The notes beneath the pieces are model-generated. The model searched no databases, was not told the origin of the DNA, and was given only the letters and a program-made list of their open reading frames with translations. DNA of 17,140 nucleotides, taken from assembly GCA_028565635.1 (NCBI GenBank), contig JAOXYB010021648.1, forward strand, positions 1 to 17,140, written 5' to 3'. The position numbers and the translations under genes are program-made. Shown here piece by piece: positions 6,301-14,500 of this stretch. The stretch's first letter is position 1. Each line of letters begins with the position of its first letter. The stretch comes from Phoronis ovalis (Eukaryota; Phoronida; Phoronidae).

Positions 6301-8399
6301 AAGCAGTCTACCAGGAGTCTGGCCAGCAATAATTACGCATGTAGTTCTATCTCGGCCGCGAGAGCATATATGACATGTCAGTGATAACTTCTTAAATAAA
6401 ATGTTCATTAGGAGTTTACGTAATAAAAACATGATTTTACTGACGATGTTACAAATGAGACAAAAATAAAGTGTTCATACTTTATTCTGGTGAAACAAGT
6501 AAAGTTTGTGAAGAAATAATTAAAGTAAAACGCTCAGAAACATATTTCTACTTAACTAGTGCATTGGGTTTCAGGCTTTTAGAATTTCTTTAATGAATGA
6601 TGGTTGTATGAGGGCGTTAAAACACCTGCTACTGCTTTTGTATAGTCGGCGTATTAACGGTAACAGCTCTTAACACCTGAGAATATAATTGCTATACTTA
6701 CGTTTTCATTTGCGAGACACTTCCCCGGGGGCTTATGGTTTTTTGAATATAGAGATATACCACCGAACCCAATCCAAAATTGAAAATATTTGAGTTAGGA
6801 ATCCCTTTTTACACCAACTGATTAATATAAATCAAATTTCAAAATTTATTTATGCATATAAACCAACAAAAAACATGTACTATTTACGACAGGCATATTT
6901 TTAATAGATGCTAAGTTTAGGGTAAGATGCACGATAGAATATCCATGCCCAATGATAATACGCTCACTGGTAATGCCAGTGAAATGGATTTAATTTTAAC
7001 AATGATCTCTATCCAAGAATTATTACCCAATATTAGTGATGAAGTGCAAGGTTTTAATGAGCAGTAAACTATTCCAGATTTTCTCGTAAGATGCACTGAT
7101 ACTGAGGCATTATCCAAGGGAATATAGCAATTTTTAAAAGTGTGCATTTAATAAAATGTATTTCAGTATAGTGTTTAGTCTCTAACACAGACTATATACT
7201 GTATAAATGTACTAAATAAACTATAAACTAGAAAAAGTCAATAATTTTAACAAAAATGAATTTAAAAATACTACAAGGGTCTAAACTTAGACTATATAGT
7301 GTTATGTACAACTTTTTTACAAATAGTTACAGGATGCATTTTGCAGTTATTTACCATAGGTAATTATATTTTTGAGGAGCTATTTATTTTTCATTTACCA
7401 TAGGGTATAATATTTTATATAAACAATGTAAGAAATATATTGTACTTCCTTTATATTTTTTTCATCACACAATCACCAGGAAACAGTATTTAAATTCGGT
7501 TAGTTACTAAATAACAAGGAAACAGTTCAAAATTTTGAGAAGTAACGTGGAAGTAGTTAAATTTTTATTGTTGCAGGAGGCAGCAAACCACATTTTTGAA
7601 TTTCTGAACAGTAGTGATAAAAAAATGTAAAAGGAATACAACCCAAATCAATTTTCAACCGGGCCTCACACTTGAATACCTCCGAGGACACGTCGTTTTT
7701 ACATTGGTAGAGCTGCATTCTGTCTAAAAATTTCTGAATCTGTGGTAAATACATGTAGTGACTTGGTTGACAATGTCCTGCTGTATGGATGGTATCATAT
7801 GAATATCCCCCAGCTGCTTCATCGTACTGGCTACGTAGGATTCTTCCTAAAAGTTTTAAATCTCACCCGCCAAGGGATATTGCCAGGAAATATGAAATTT
7901 TAGGGGTAGTGTAGTCTAGCATTCAATTCTAACATTGAAAATGTCGCCTTTTCTTCATACCGATTATATTTATTCACCGATTAAATATTAGTATATTTTC
8001 CAAATTCATATTAAGTCATAAATATTTATTTACGGTGGCTAAAATACAATTGTGTTCATAAAAATAGTAATTTGCATTGTTTAAACAACATGTAGGATAA
8101 AAATAGTCGTCTCTGGGCAATAAGACCAGGTTATCTCATTGTCGTCCGAAAGTAAACACTTGGTGCATATGGGGTCAGATCGAAAGTAAAGCAGTATATT
8201 TTCTGATTAATGAAATGATAGTAATTTTAATTCTAAGTATACGTAAATTGACATACATTTTTCTCTCTGCTATTTGACACGACACTGGTCCGTTACTGCT
8301 AATAACTAGACATTTTTTCTGTTTTAGGTGCACTCAGAACTAAGTTTATTAACACAGCAAATATTCGAGATTCGGCCAGAACGCGAGACTGGGCGCTGA
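3251..8399 (+). CDS. Secreted small protein with one LDL-receptor class A domain (three-exon model)
   Basis: Model: join 3251-3377, 4550-4710, 8328-8399; 119 aa. Residues 1-20 are a signal peptide (MAKYYLFIVILCMYHQLGVG). Residues 21-43 form a short amphipathic linker (NLEDLLRASLLRLEQ...). Residues 44-91 hold six cysteines at 44, 56, 67, 74, 80 and 91, ordered as in an LDLa module, with the calcium-site end recognisable (CNGAYDC, then EDE). The C1-C2 and C2-C3 loops are longer than usual. The tail is short, hydrophilic and basic, and contains no cysteine. A single LDLa behind a signal peptide suggests an extracellular ligand or carrier. Arthropod and mollusc neuropeptide-like precursors of the prohormone-4 type are, from memory, built similarly, but the relationship is unverified. 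Exons 1 and 2 share phase 1. The exon 1 donor (AAG|GTTCTA) is weak and the terminal exon is the least certain part. Confidence 0.6.
3378..3881. other. Intron 1 of the LDLa gene, first part
   Basis: AT-rich sequence with frequent stops in all frames. No exon or repeat unit could be supported before the minisatellite at 3882. Confidence 0.4.
3882..4015. repeat. Degenerate minisatellite, unit about 15-24 bp
   Basis: Loosely repeated units begin near 3882 (GTTAGACGCTAGAA), 3905 (GTTAGACACTGC), 3925 (ATTAGGTGCTAGAA), 3949 (GTAAGTCTAC), 3964 (GTTAGAAGCTAAAA), 3981 (GTAGGACCGAGA) and 3996 (TATAGACACTAA). They share a GTTAGAnnCTA-like core. It lies in intron 1 of the LDLa gene. The middle copies are very diverged, so the array length is approximate. 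Confidence 0.45.
4016..4549. other. Intron 1 of the LDLa gene, second part
   Basis: Continues with scattered CCTAG and TAGG motifs (about 4170-4245) that may be a further eroded extension of the minisatellite. It ends in a strong acceptor, acgggttttttctag, at 4549. Confidence 0.4.
4550..4710 (+). CDS. LDLa gene exon 2: the LDL-receptor class A domain
   Basis: Acceptor ttttttctag|TT and donor GTT|GTAAGT are both strong. The exon enters in phase 1 (G+TT gives Val) and leaves in phase 0, encoding residues 43-96. It reads V-CPAAEDGRREFLC, then ten residues, then C-IDDNEL-C-NGAYD-C, then PNREDENPEM-C-LFYSV. The C4-C5 block and the acidic DE before the last cysteine are the conserved calcium-cage part of LDLa modules. 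The usual CDG is CNG here, and the SDE is EDE. Confidence 0.85.
4711..6107. other. Intron 2 of the LDLa gene, first part
   Basis: AT-rich, 1.4 kb. It contains several acceptor-like AGs that could open short phase-0 frames (4825, 5083, 5800), none as convincing as the one at 8327. A minus-strand open stretch at 5153-5383 has a hydrophobic part but no recognisable character. Nothing else is supported. Confidence 0.35.
6108..6187 (-). mobile_element. tRNA-derived SINE head (tRNA-like promoter)
   Basis: Read on the minus strand, the segment starts AGCACGGTTAGCTTAAAG, an A-box-like sequence (6170-6180), and ends CCAGGGATCGATTCCTACCGC, which contains a B box GGATCGATTCC (6113-6123) one base off the GGTTCGAnTCC consensus. 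Between them, CTTGTATAATCTGAACATCC matches the anticodon-arm region of tRNA-like SINE heads, with an inserted base and a long A run breaking the cloverleaf. It cannot fold as a functional tRNA, so I read it as a SINE head or tRNA relic. The body would extend toward lower coordinates (about 6000-6107), where no terminal repeat could be fixed. Confidence 0.6.
6188..6920. other. Intron 2 of the LDLa gene, middle part
   Basis: A minus-strand frame at about 6236-6410 reads plausibly (CHICSRGRDRTTC, then AGQTPGRLLVYSEILKADL) and ends at a donor-like AAA|GTATGA. The opposite strand is also open there, so I do not call an exon. The rest is AT-rich with nothing seen. Confidence 0.3.
6921..7127 (+). 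pseudogene. Coding-like relic with one in-frame stop (or alternative 3' exon)
   Basis: After an AG at 6919-6920 the plus frame reads GKMHDRISMPNDNTLTGN, then ASEMDLILTMISIQELLPN, then ISDEVQGFNEQ. It stops at TAA (7065-7067) and continues in the same frame as TIPDFLVRCTDTEALSKGI to TAG (7125). The residue composition on both sides of the stop is protein-like and unlike the flanks, suggesting eroded coding DNA, possibly from a transposon. The first part is also in the phase (0) needed to follow the LDLa exon, so a terminal exon cannot be excluded, although its acceptor is purine-rich. GTAAGATGCAC occurs at both 6922 and about 7087. No homologue is recognised. Confidence 0.3.
7128..7556. other. 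AT-rich stretch with small repeats
   Basis: ATTTACCATAGG occurs at 7349-7360 and again at 7393-7404 (44 bp apart). An AATAAA on the minus strand (7383-7388) could serve the minus-strand exon at 7557-7846. No gene is seen. Confidence 0.4.
7557..7846 (-). CDS. Putative terminal exon of an unidentified cysteine-containing protein
   Basis: On the minus strand a good acceptor (tttaaaacttttag) is followed from 7846 by 2 nt and 95 open codons to TAA (7559-7557). The frame begins RILRSQYDEAAGGYSYDTIH, continues through HCQPSHYMYLPQIQKFLDRM, and ends CGLLPPATIKI. Six cysteines occur (HCQP, YQCKND, FKCEA, GCIPF, YCSEI, KCGLL). The segment is less AT-rich than its surroundings and reads as genuine protein, but I do not recognise the family. 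A minus-strand AATAAA overlaps the stop region and another lies at 7388-7383. Upstream exons would be at higher coordinates; none was fixed, since no convincing phase-1 donor with a signal peptide was found up to 11 kb. A decayed transposon exon is the alternative. Confidence 0.4.
7847..8327. other. Intron 2 of the LDLa gene, last part
   Basis: Includes a minus-strand open patch near 8060-8210 (SENILLYFRSDPICTKCLL, then SDDNEITWSYCPE) with no matching splice phase for its neighbour. It ends at the strong acceptor cattttttctgttttag (8327). Confidence 0.3.
8328..8399 (+). CDS. LDLa gene exon 3: probable terminal exon
   Basis: The best acceptor in the 3.6 kb after exon 2. In phase 0, as exon 2 demands, it encodes VHSELSLLTQQIFEIRPERE, then TGR, then TGA (8397-8399), a helical, basic tail. 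AATAAA follows at 8412-8417. A second frame (phase 1) through the same DNA also reads well (ALRTKFINTANIRDSARTRD, then WALMAHC, TAA at 8411), so either an upstream exon of different phase exists or one of the two readings is fortuitous. Confidence 0.45.
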   Translation: MHSELSLLTQQIFEIRPERETGR

Positions 8400-8411
8400 T
8401 GGCTCACTGTT

Positions 8412-8417
8412 AATAAA
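8412..8417 (+). terminator. Poly(A) signal candidate for the LDLa gene
   Basis: AATAAA lies 12 nt after the proposed TGA. It would give a very short 3' UTR, which is acceptable for small secreted-peptide genes but not decisive. Confidence 0.35.
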
Positions 8418-9031
8418 GACGATAGTTTCATTACGCATTATCCAATTCCTTAATTTTTGAGTATTGCCTCAGCGCTATTAGTGTGTTCAAAATAATCAAA
8501 TTATAATTTCCATTGCACAAGATTAGCTATAATAACGCGGAGACGATGTCTACTTTCAAGCCCAAGAATTGTTCGTCAAGCTCTTTTAGATTCCTATGTC
8601 TTCTGAGTTACATCTGGCCCGGGATCTGGCCCTATTGATCAACGAACATTGTTGAACATGTGAAGCTATAGATAGCTACAAGTTGAGAATTATAAAGTAT
8701 TCCTTTATTGTGATATTAAGTGACTGTAAATTTTGTTTTCTAAATTTTTTTAGATACATATAATTGCTTTCAGTTCAGAATTATGTTTGTATTAATTAAG
8801 AAATTAAAGAAATATAGATAATAAAGACATTGCAAATTCAAAAAATGTTTTGCATACAGTGAATCAATAACAAACAAGCATACACAACATTCTACTTTCA
8901 AGCAATCAGAGAAACATAGCTTCAATGGATTGTTTGTGTATGCATGTACTTGATGGCGCCGCCGATCCAATAACAATAAATGTTTGTGAATGAATCACAC
9001 AAGCGCGTGTAAAGTTGCGTGATTGTTCATG
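8418..9031. other. Intergenic stretch, no gene seen
   Basis: AT-rich. A short imperfect inverted pair (GCATACACAA at 8878 and TTGTGTATGC at 8934) is present. The minus-strand open frame at 8770-8976 has no recognisable features. Confidence 0.4.
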
Positions 9032-9043
9032 TATAAAACGTGA

Positions 9044-9256
9044 CATAGTGGGAAAGCTTATATTCGTGACCGAAGGAAAATGTGTGCAGAGTATATTGCA
9101 TTATTCAACTCAAGCTCTGGGACTCAAGACAAATATGCAACAACACTGTCACTGATGACATTGCAACTCCACAGATAAATGTTTCATGAATTTAAAGAGC
9201 ATGCAGTTCTGCTGTACCATGACAAAACTGGAGACTTAGCCCAAGTCTTAGATTAA
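9044..9256 (+). pseudogene. Coding-like relic with one in-frame stop, unidentified
   Basis: Between a TGA at 9041 and a TAA at 9254 the plus frame reads HSGKAYIRDRRKMCAEYIAL, then FNSSSGTQDKYATTLSLMTL, then QLHR. It is broken by TAA at 9176-9178 and resumes as MFHEFKEHAVLLYHDKTG, then DLAQVLD. Both halves look like one continuous globular or helical protein, so the TAA looks like a mutation in former coding DNA. A TATAAAA lies at 9032-9038, 42 bp before the ATG at 9080, so a tiny functional ORF is a remote alternative. I cannot name the parent protein. No clear splice sites frame it, which favours a retrocopy or transposon fragment. Confidence 0.35.
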
Positions 9257-11349
9257 TCAGTGCGAGAGCCAATTAAGGTTTTAAATTTTATTTCCGATAA
9301 TTAAAATATGTACAAAATGTATACTATACACATTTTAAGTGCTGATTGTAACATTTGCATAAACAGTTAGAACCATTTTTTTGCAAAATATTCGAAATTA
9401 TAAAAATAATGTAAAATTAATCTGTAGACAATGAAAAAACTTTTACAATGGAGTGAATATTTTTTACTCTCTGTAGCGTACTTAAATATTTTCTCTTCTA
9501 CAGCCGAATTTTCTCTACATCTATTCATTGCATTTGCATTCATTGGTTGACACGAAATACAAATTTAAAGTCGCATAAGATTAATAGGAAGCATTTCTGG
9601 CCGTTATAATTTTATCTACAGAAAGTTATGAACACTAAAATAATCAGTAGAGATAGTAAATAATTTTGCAAATTTCATAGCGCTGGTGCAAAATGTCCCA
9701 ATGTTAATGGTTTCTGCCAAGCAAAAACTAGATATGTAATAGTTTGATGTTGATATATAAATTGCAACAAACTTTAACTAGGAAACTATATTTATTATCA
9801 CAGTTTTATGGTGAAATACGGGTGTTGGCGCTAAAAAAATCTGATATGGCCGCCATATTGCACACCGGAACATTGATAGGGTGATTTATATCAAAATTGC
9901 TAGAACTGCATAAAATAGATTTACATGACAAATTATGTAATAAGTACTGTTAGTTTTCTTCAGAAATAGTTCTAATAGGGCTTATATGTTGTCCATTTAA
10001 ATAAGAATCCCTTAATTTTTTGTTTGTTGAAATCCGTGAAAACGTTCTGATGTCTTTCTTAATTGACCCATGACCATAAAAAATGCAATTATTTTAATTT
10101 ACTTCTTTTTTGCCTTTATCATTTAATAAGATATTATTAAGTAGCTTATATTTTTCAGGTATTTAGGGTTAATTTACAGTAAGTACTCATTTTTTCTTAT
10201 CTAATACCTTCCATACCAACTCAAATTTTGCTAACAAATTTATAAACTTCATGTGCTGTACCATAGTTTTAAAATTGGTGTAATTGTAAAATATGTTGAT
10301 CGATAAGTGTTTTGGAAAAAAATATTTTTGATGTGAATATTTTTTCAATATCCTTGTAATCAGATTTGTTCTGTTTATTTCGTGTCACTCGGTATGTACT
10401 AGTAGTGTATCAGAACAGTACAATCCCAGAATATGATGTGTATTACATATAGTAATGTCTATATTCAAATATTACATGAATATATACATTTTTTTTTCCT
10501 TTTCTTGTCTTTCTCGTTTTTTAAAGAAATAATTATACATGACACTATATTTGCAGTTGAGTATTACATTTTTGCTTTTTTTTGTTATCACTTAGGAATT
10601 AATCGCATGTAATATCGTATTGTTTAAACTTGACAAAATATTTTAAGGATTACAGAATTTCAAAATCAAACTTCTTTTCTAAATTTGGGGAACATGTTTT
10701 TCCACAAGATTTGGAGTCAATTTTATTTTTTAAGGCATTATAGAATAACGTAGCCCTCTTAGCTTTTAACCCCTAAATTATGTTAATCTATATTATATTG
10801 GACCTACCCATTATCTTGTAAAACAGTAAAACCTGTATGTCTGTCCAGTTTATGTACCTATGTACTTCTTTCGAAGGCATCACTGATCTGCATCAGCACC
10901 TGAAATTACTGTATTCAGTCTATGCTTGACCAGCACTAATTAATACTAGTTACATATATAATCTCTACATTGATAAAGGTCGTTAACATTGTTTCAGTCC
11001 TAGAGCTAACAGGAATTCTTATCTCCATTTTATTCGATATCGAACTTGTTTGTCACAAGCAGTTACAGTTAAGTTAACAGGGGAACTGTTATAAGTGTCA
11101 CATACGTGTCATGCAAGATGTTAGCATGCATTTGAATATGTCAGTGAAATTAATACTCAGGAATGCAAAGATCACTATCAATTCCCAAAGGAAACTGACT
11201 GACATTATGATCAGAAGTACTGTGCATTGTGTACTGTAGGACAATTACTGCTATCGCATTGTTAATTATTAAAGCATAGGAGAATTCGAAGCAACGTCAA
11301 CATTCTTCAAAACGGTTTCTATAAGTCAAGGACAGAAGATCATTACAAA
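9257..11349. other. Region upstream of the Protor coding start
   Basis: A 2.1 kb AT-rich stretch with many T-runs. It may hold the promoter and untranslated first exon(s) of the Protor gene. The only motif worth noting is GCCGCCATATT at 9849-9859. In the Protor frame the first upstream stop is TAA at 11263-11265 with no intervening ATG, so the coding start at 11350 is well bounded if the exon extends that far. Confidence 0.4.
9849..9859 (-). promoter_or_regulatory. YY1-like site (AATATGGCGGC on the minus strand)
   Basis: Matches the AAnATGGCGGC consensus known for YY1-family factors and sits in a rare CpG-containing spot of an AT-rich region 1.5 kb upstream of the Protor ATG. Motif match only; function is inferred. 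Confidence 0.25.
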
Positions 11350-11501
11350 ATGTCTATGGACAGGTTTTTGTCTGGCAGCGTCAGTGATTTTATCACCAAA
11401 TACCCTAATTTGACTTCAGGTTATCATTCCTTGCCGAGACATCTACATCCGGCGGCACCGACACATGATGGTTTTTCCAACAGGGACGAGCACTGGCATA
11501 A
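11350..11501 (+). CDS. PRR5L: Protor exon 1
   Basis: ATG at 11350, with another ATG at codon 3. Residues 1-50 and two bases of codon 51; donor AA|GTATGA. It carries MSMDRFLSGSVSDF, with Ser8 aligned to the conserved N-terminal serine of PRR5L. Splicing here recreates AAT (Asn51) in WHNLQTAV, which fixes the donor. Confidence 0.88.
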
Positions 11502-14500
11502 GTATGACAGTGTTTTTTTATTACTTCTTTTCAGTACTTTTTGATTTAAATCAGCAGGTATTTCTTAGTATGATGCCTTGGAAATATAATCGGTAAAATA
11601 TATGCATGTGATAATTAAGGAGACATGCATGTGGTGGTCCAATGGTGTTACAACCACGCTCCATGTTTTGACATTTACCCTTATTAATTATGATCAATAT
11701 ATGTATTTAAAAAATTTGCCTTTATCCCAATATGGTTTATGTACTATCTTTAATGTTTTGTGATATCATTTGACCTAGTTTGATAAGAAATCACAAATAC
11801 CTAAATACTAGTATAGCCCTACAGTTTCGATACTTTTTATGCCACAAGATGGCGGTGAATACATATTGTGTTGCAGTTTACAGACGGCGGTGATCTCTCT
11901 GTTTCAAAAGAAGAAAATACCCGATATGGAACTCTACAATTTACAGGAAGATGTCAAACACCTTTTGAAATCTGAAGTCGGGCCATTTCTCTTTGAATTC
12001 TATCAGGTAAGTGCAATTTGCTGTTTTTAATATTATGGGTTGCCAAATAAATTTAAAAGTTAAAGTAAGAATAGTAAATATGTATATTTTTTTATTTAGT
12101 TTTACTATTGAGTATTTTATTTCTTAATTCAGAATCAGTTGCTCAAAAAAGGAATGGTGATATTAAGAGAACATGTGAAACACCAAACAGGTACGTCATT
12201 TTAAAATATTTTTTAAGTTTAAAAATTGTTCGCTAAAAGATCAGGTAGCATAGCCTCAAATCTTAATAAACATCAACAATCCACCATATAGCATTAGCGA
12301 ACTCAAAAATTAATCCAAACCATTCGTACAAATCAGGAAACATAGAGCTGGGCAGTTGATGTACTCGGCATCACTTCCGGATCATGATTCATATTTTGAG
12401 TGAAATCGTAAAACTGGCGAGCGAGTTTGTTTATGGTTGGGAAAAAATGGATCCGAACAAACGTGAATTGTGTGGTTGTAATCGGAGCGAAATCAAATTT
12501 TTCTGAGATCGTTTTACCATCATAAACAGCTGGGTGTATGCAGAATAACAGTAGATTAACACGAGGTCATATGTTTTTCAATAAACACCTAAACATTAAC
12601 CAAAATCCAGTTAACTTCTTGATCCACGTACAAACAACCGTACACCAGGTGGCTCACTGTCGCCTTGATTTCGGTAGTAAGTTCAACATGATCTATTGAT
12701 ATTAAACATTTTGCAACAAAATTCTTTCACTAGAAAATTCAAATGGTTAATCTGTCGTTTTCACTTTAGTATTATAAAAATAAACTAGGGATGTTTTTCC
12801 ATCTCGGTTATATGTGATCTACCACTGCGACATAGCACAGTGTATTAGACTTTATTTTATTTTATTATTGTATGAGTGAGTAAAAAATCCCTCGCCCTCC
12901 TACCTGAGTGACATTAGACTTACCAGAACGAAAGTAAGATCACCTGGTGTTAAAATAGTGTTGAGCTTTGATTAGACTCCAGTTTGACAGTTAGTCACTG
13001 TACATGTAGTACCGTTGCTGAATCAACGTTCTGGAGTGGAAATAACATGCTCAACATGGAAACTGTTGTTATGTAAATTTCATCATAATCGTATAAAGTA
13101 TATTTTAAACTACATTGTTTATTCTCCTTGGTAGGGAAAGAGTTACTGTTAGATCTGGGTGAGCTGTGGGATTTTCTCTTCACAGAAATATTGCCAACAT
13201 TACAAGCCATTTTCCAGCAGTTACCAGTAAGATTTATCAGTGCTTTTAAACCTAAGCTATACCCTCGTCACAGTTTAAATACAAAATCGTAAAAAATCCG
13301 CGTTATATTTTTTTCACGAAAAATAAATGTTTTCTGAAACTTTTATTGCTAGGCTTGTGTGTGTACCGCATTGAATTTAATTACCGTTTTATGACACCTC
13401 ATAAAAATCATAAGGTATTTCACCCGAAAATCCAGAGGATCTAAATTCTCCCATTATTTGTTATGAACAAATTGTAAATACCATGAATACTCTTTGAATT
13501 ATTAATTAATGTTTAAAAAGCTAATCTTTTTATTTGCTAAAAATAGTAAATTGATTATATAACCAAATTTGCAATTTAAAAATGAATTGTCCATAAAAAT
13601 ATAGTTAGCACGAATTTTGATCTAGTAGGCTTTTCCGTAGGATGTATCTAATGATTTTTATAGGGTGTCATTAAACGCTAATTACATTTGATGCATTGCA
13701 CACAATTGTTTGAAAAAACAAAATGACTTGAATTTTAAAGTTTTAGAAAACATCTATTTGGGTGAAAAATATGTAATGCGGATTTTAGCTTGGCCTTAAG
13801 TCTCCGTTTCCATGTTTGTTGGTTTAGATTTCTAGTAATTATTTAGAACTAATATTGCTTTTCAGAAATGTGTATGCATATATCTGTTTGTGTTTTCCAG
13901 ACTACTGAAGTAAGTCTTCGGCATGCCACTTTGAAAAGTTTCCGTGATGTTGTTGTTCTAAAGACTAAGCTAAGAGGTATTTCTATTCACGCTTGTTTTC
14001 ATATAAAAAGTACACTGAACATGTCTGATGTGCTTTGATTATCTTGGCACCATATGTTCTTTATCCGAAAAGAAAATTTTTATTACCTGGCTACAATTGA
14101 AACACGCGTATATTTAAGAAGTCGTGGTCCCTACTCATTTCAGTAATCCTTTTCTAGCTTAAGACGAAATGTATGCAACAACTAACCCCCCCCCTCACCC
14201 ACAGTACATATTTTATACCTTTTCGAAAAAAATTACCGTGAAGCATGTTTCTTGTGTTTGTTCATAAATACGTATATCCTGTAACCCAGGAATAATGTAA
14301 TTTGAATAAAATCTGGTCTGTATTCGAACATCGATTTTTAAGCATTATATGATTCTAAATCGGGTTCCGATTTATTTTTCAGAGACCTTGGCTTGCCCAG
14401 AAGCTAAAATGCACGCGGCTACAACGCAAATGTTGCTAGTATTATTGGTACGTTATTGTCTGCACAGGCAAAATAACGAAACACTACATTAAAATATTAC

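Noticed and set aside
6232-6432. Minus-strand open frame with CHICSRGRDRTTC and a donor-like end.
   Set aside because: The opposite strand is also open over the same DNA, and no acceptor or partner exon could be fixed.
8147-8190. CGAAAGTAAA repeated 34 bp apart.
   Set aside because: A short low-complexity match with no further repeat structure.
10820-10930. Short plus-strand ORF containing FEGITDLHQHLKLLYSVYA.
   Set aside because: Only about 32 residues from its ATG, no splice or promoter support.
11502-11544. Frame continuing past Protor exon 1 (YDSVFLLLLFSTF).
   Set aside because: Read-through of the intron; splicing at 11501 restores the conserved WHNLQTAV.
12995-13210. Minus-strand open frame over Protor exon 4.
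   Set aside because: Antisense shadow of a confidently assigned exon.
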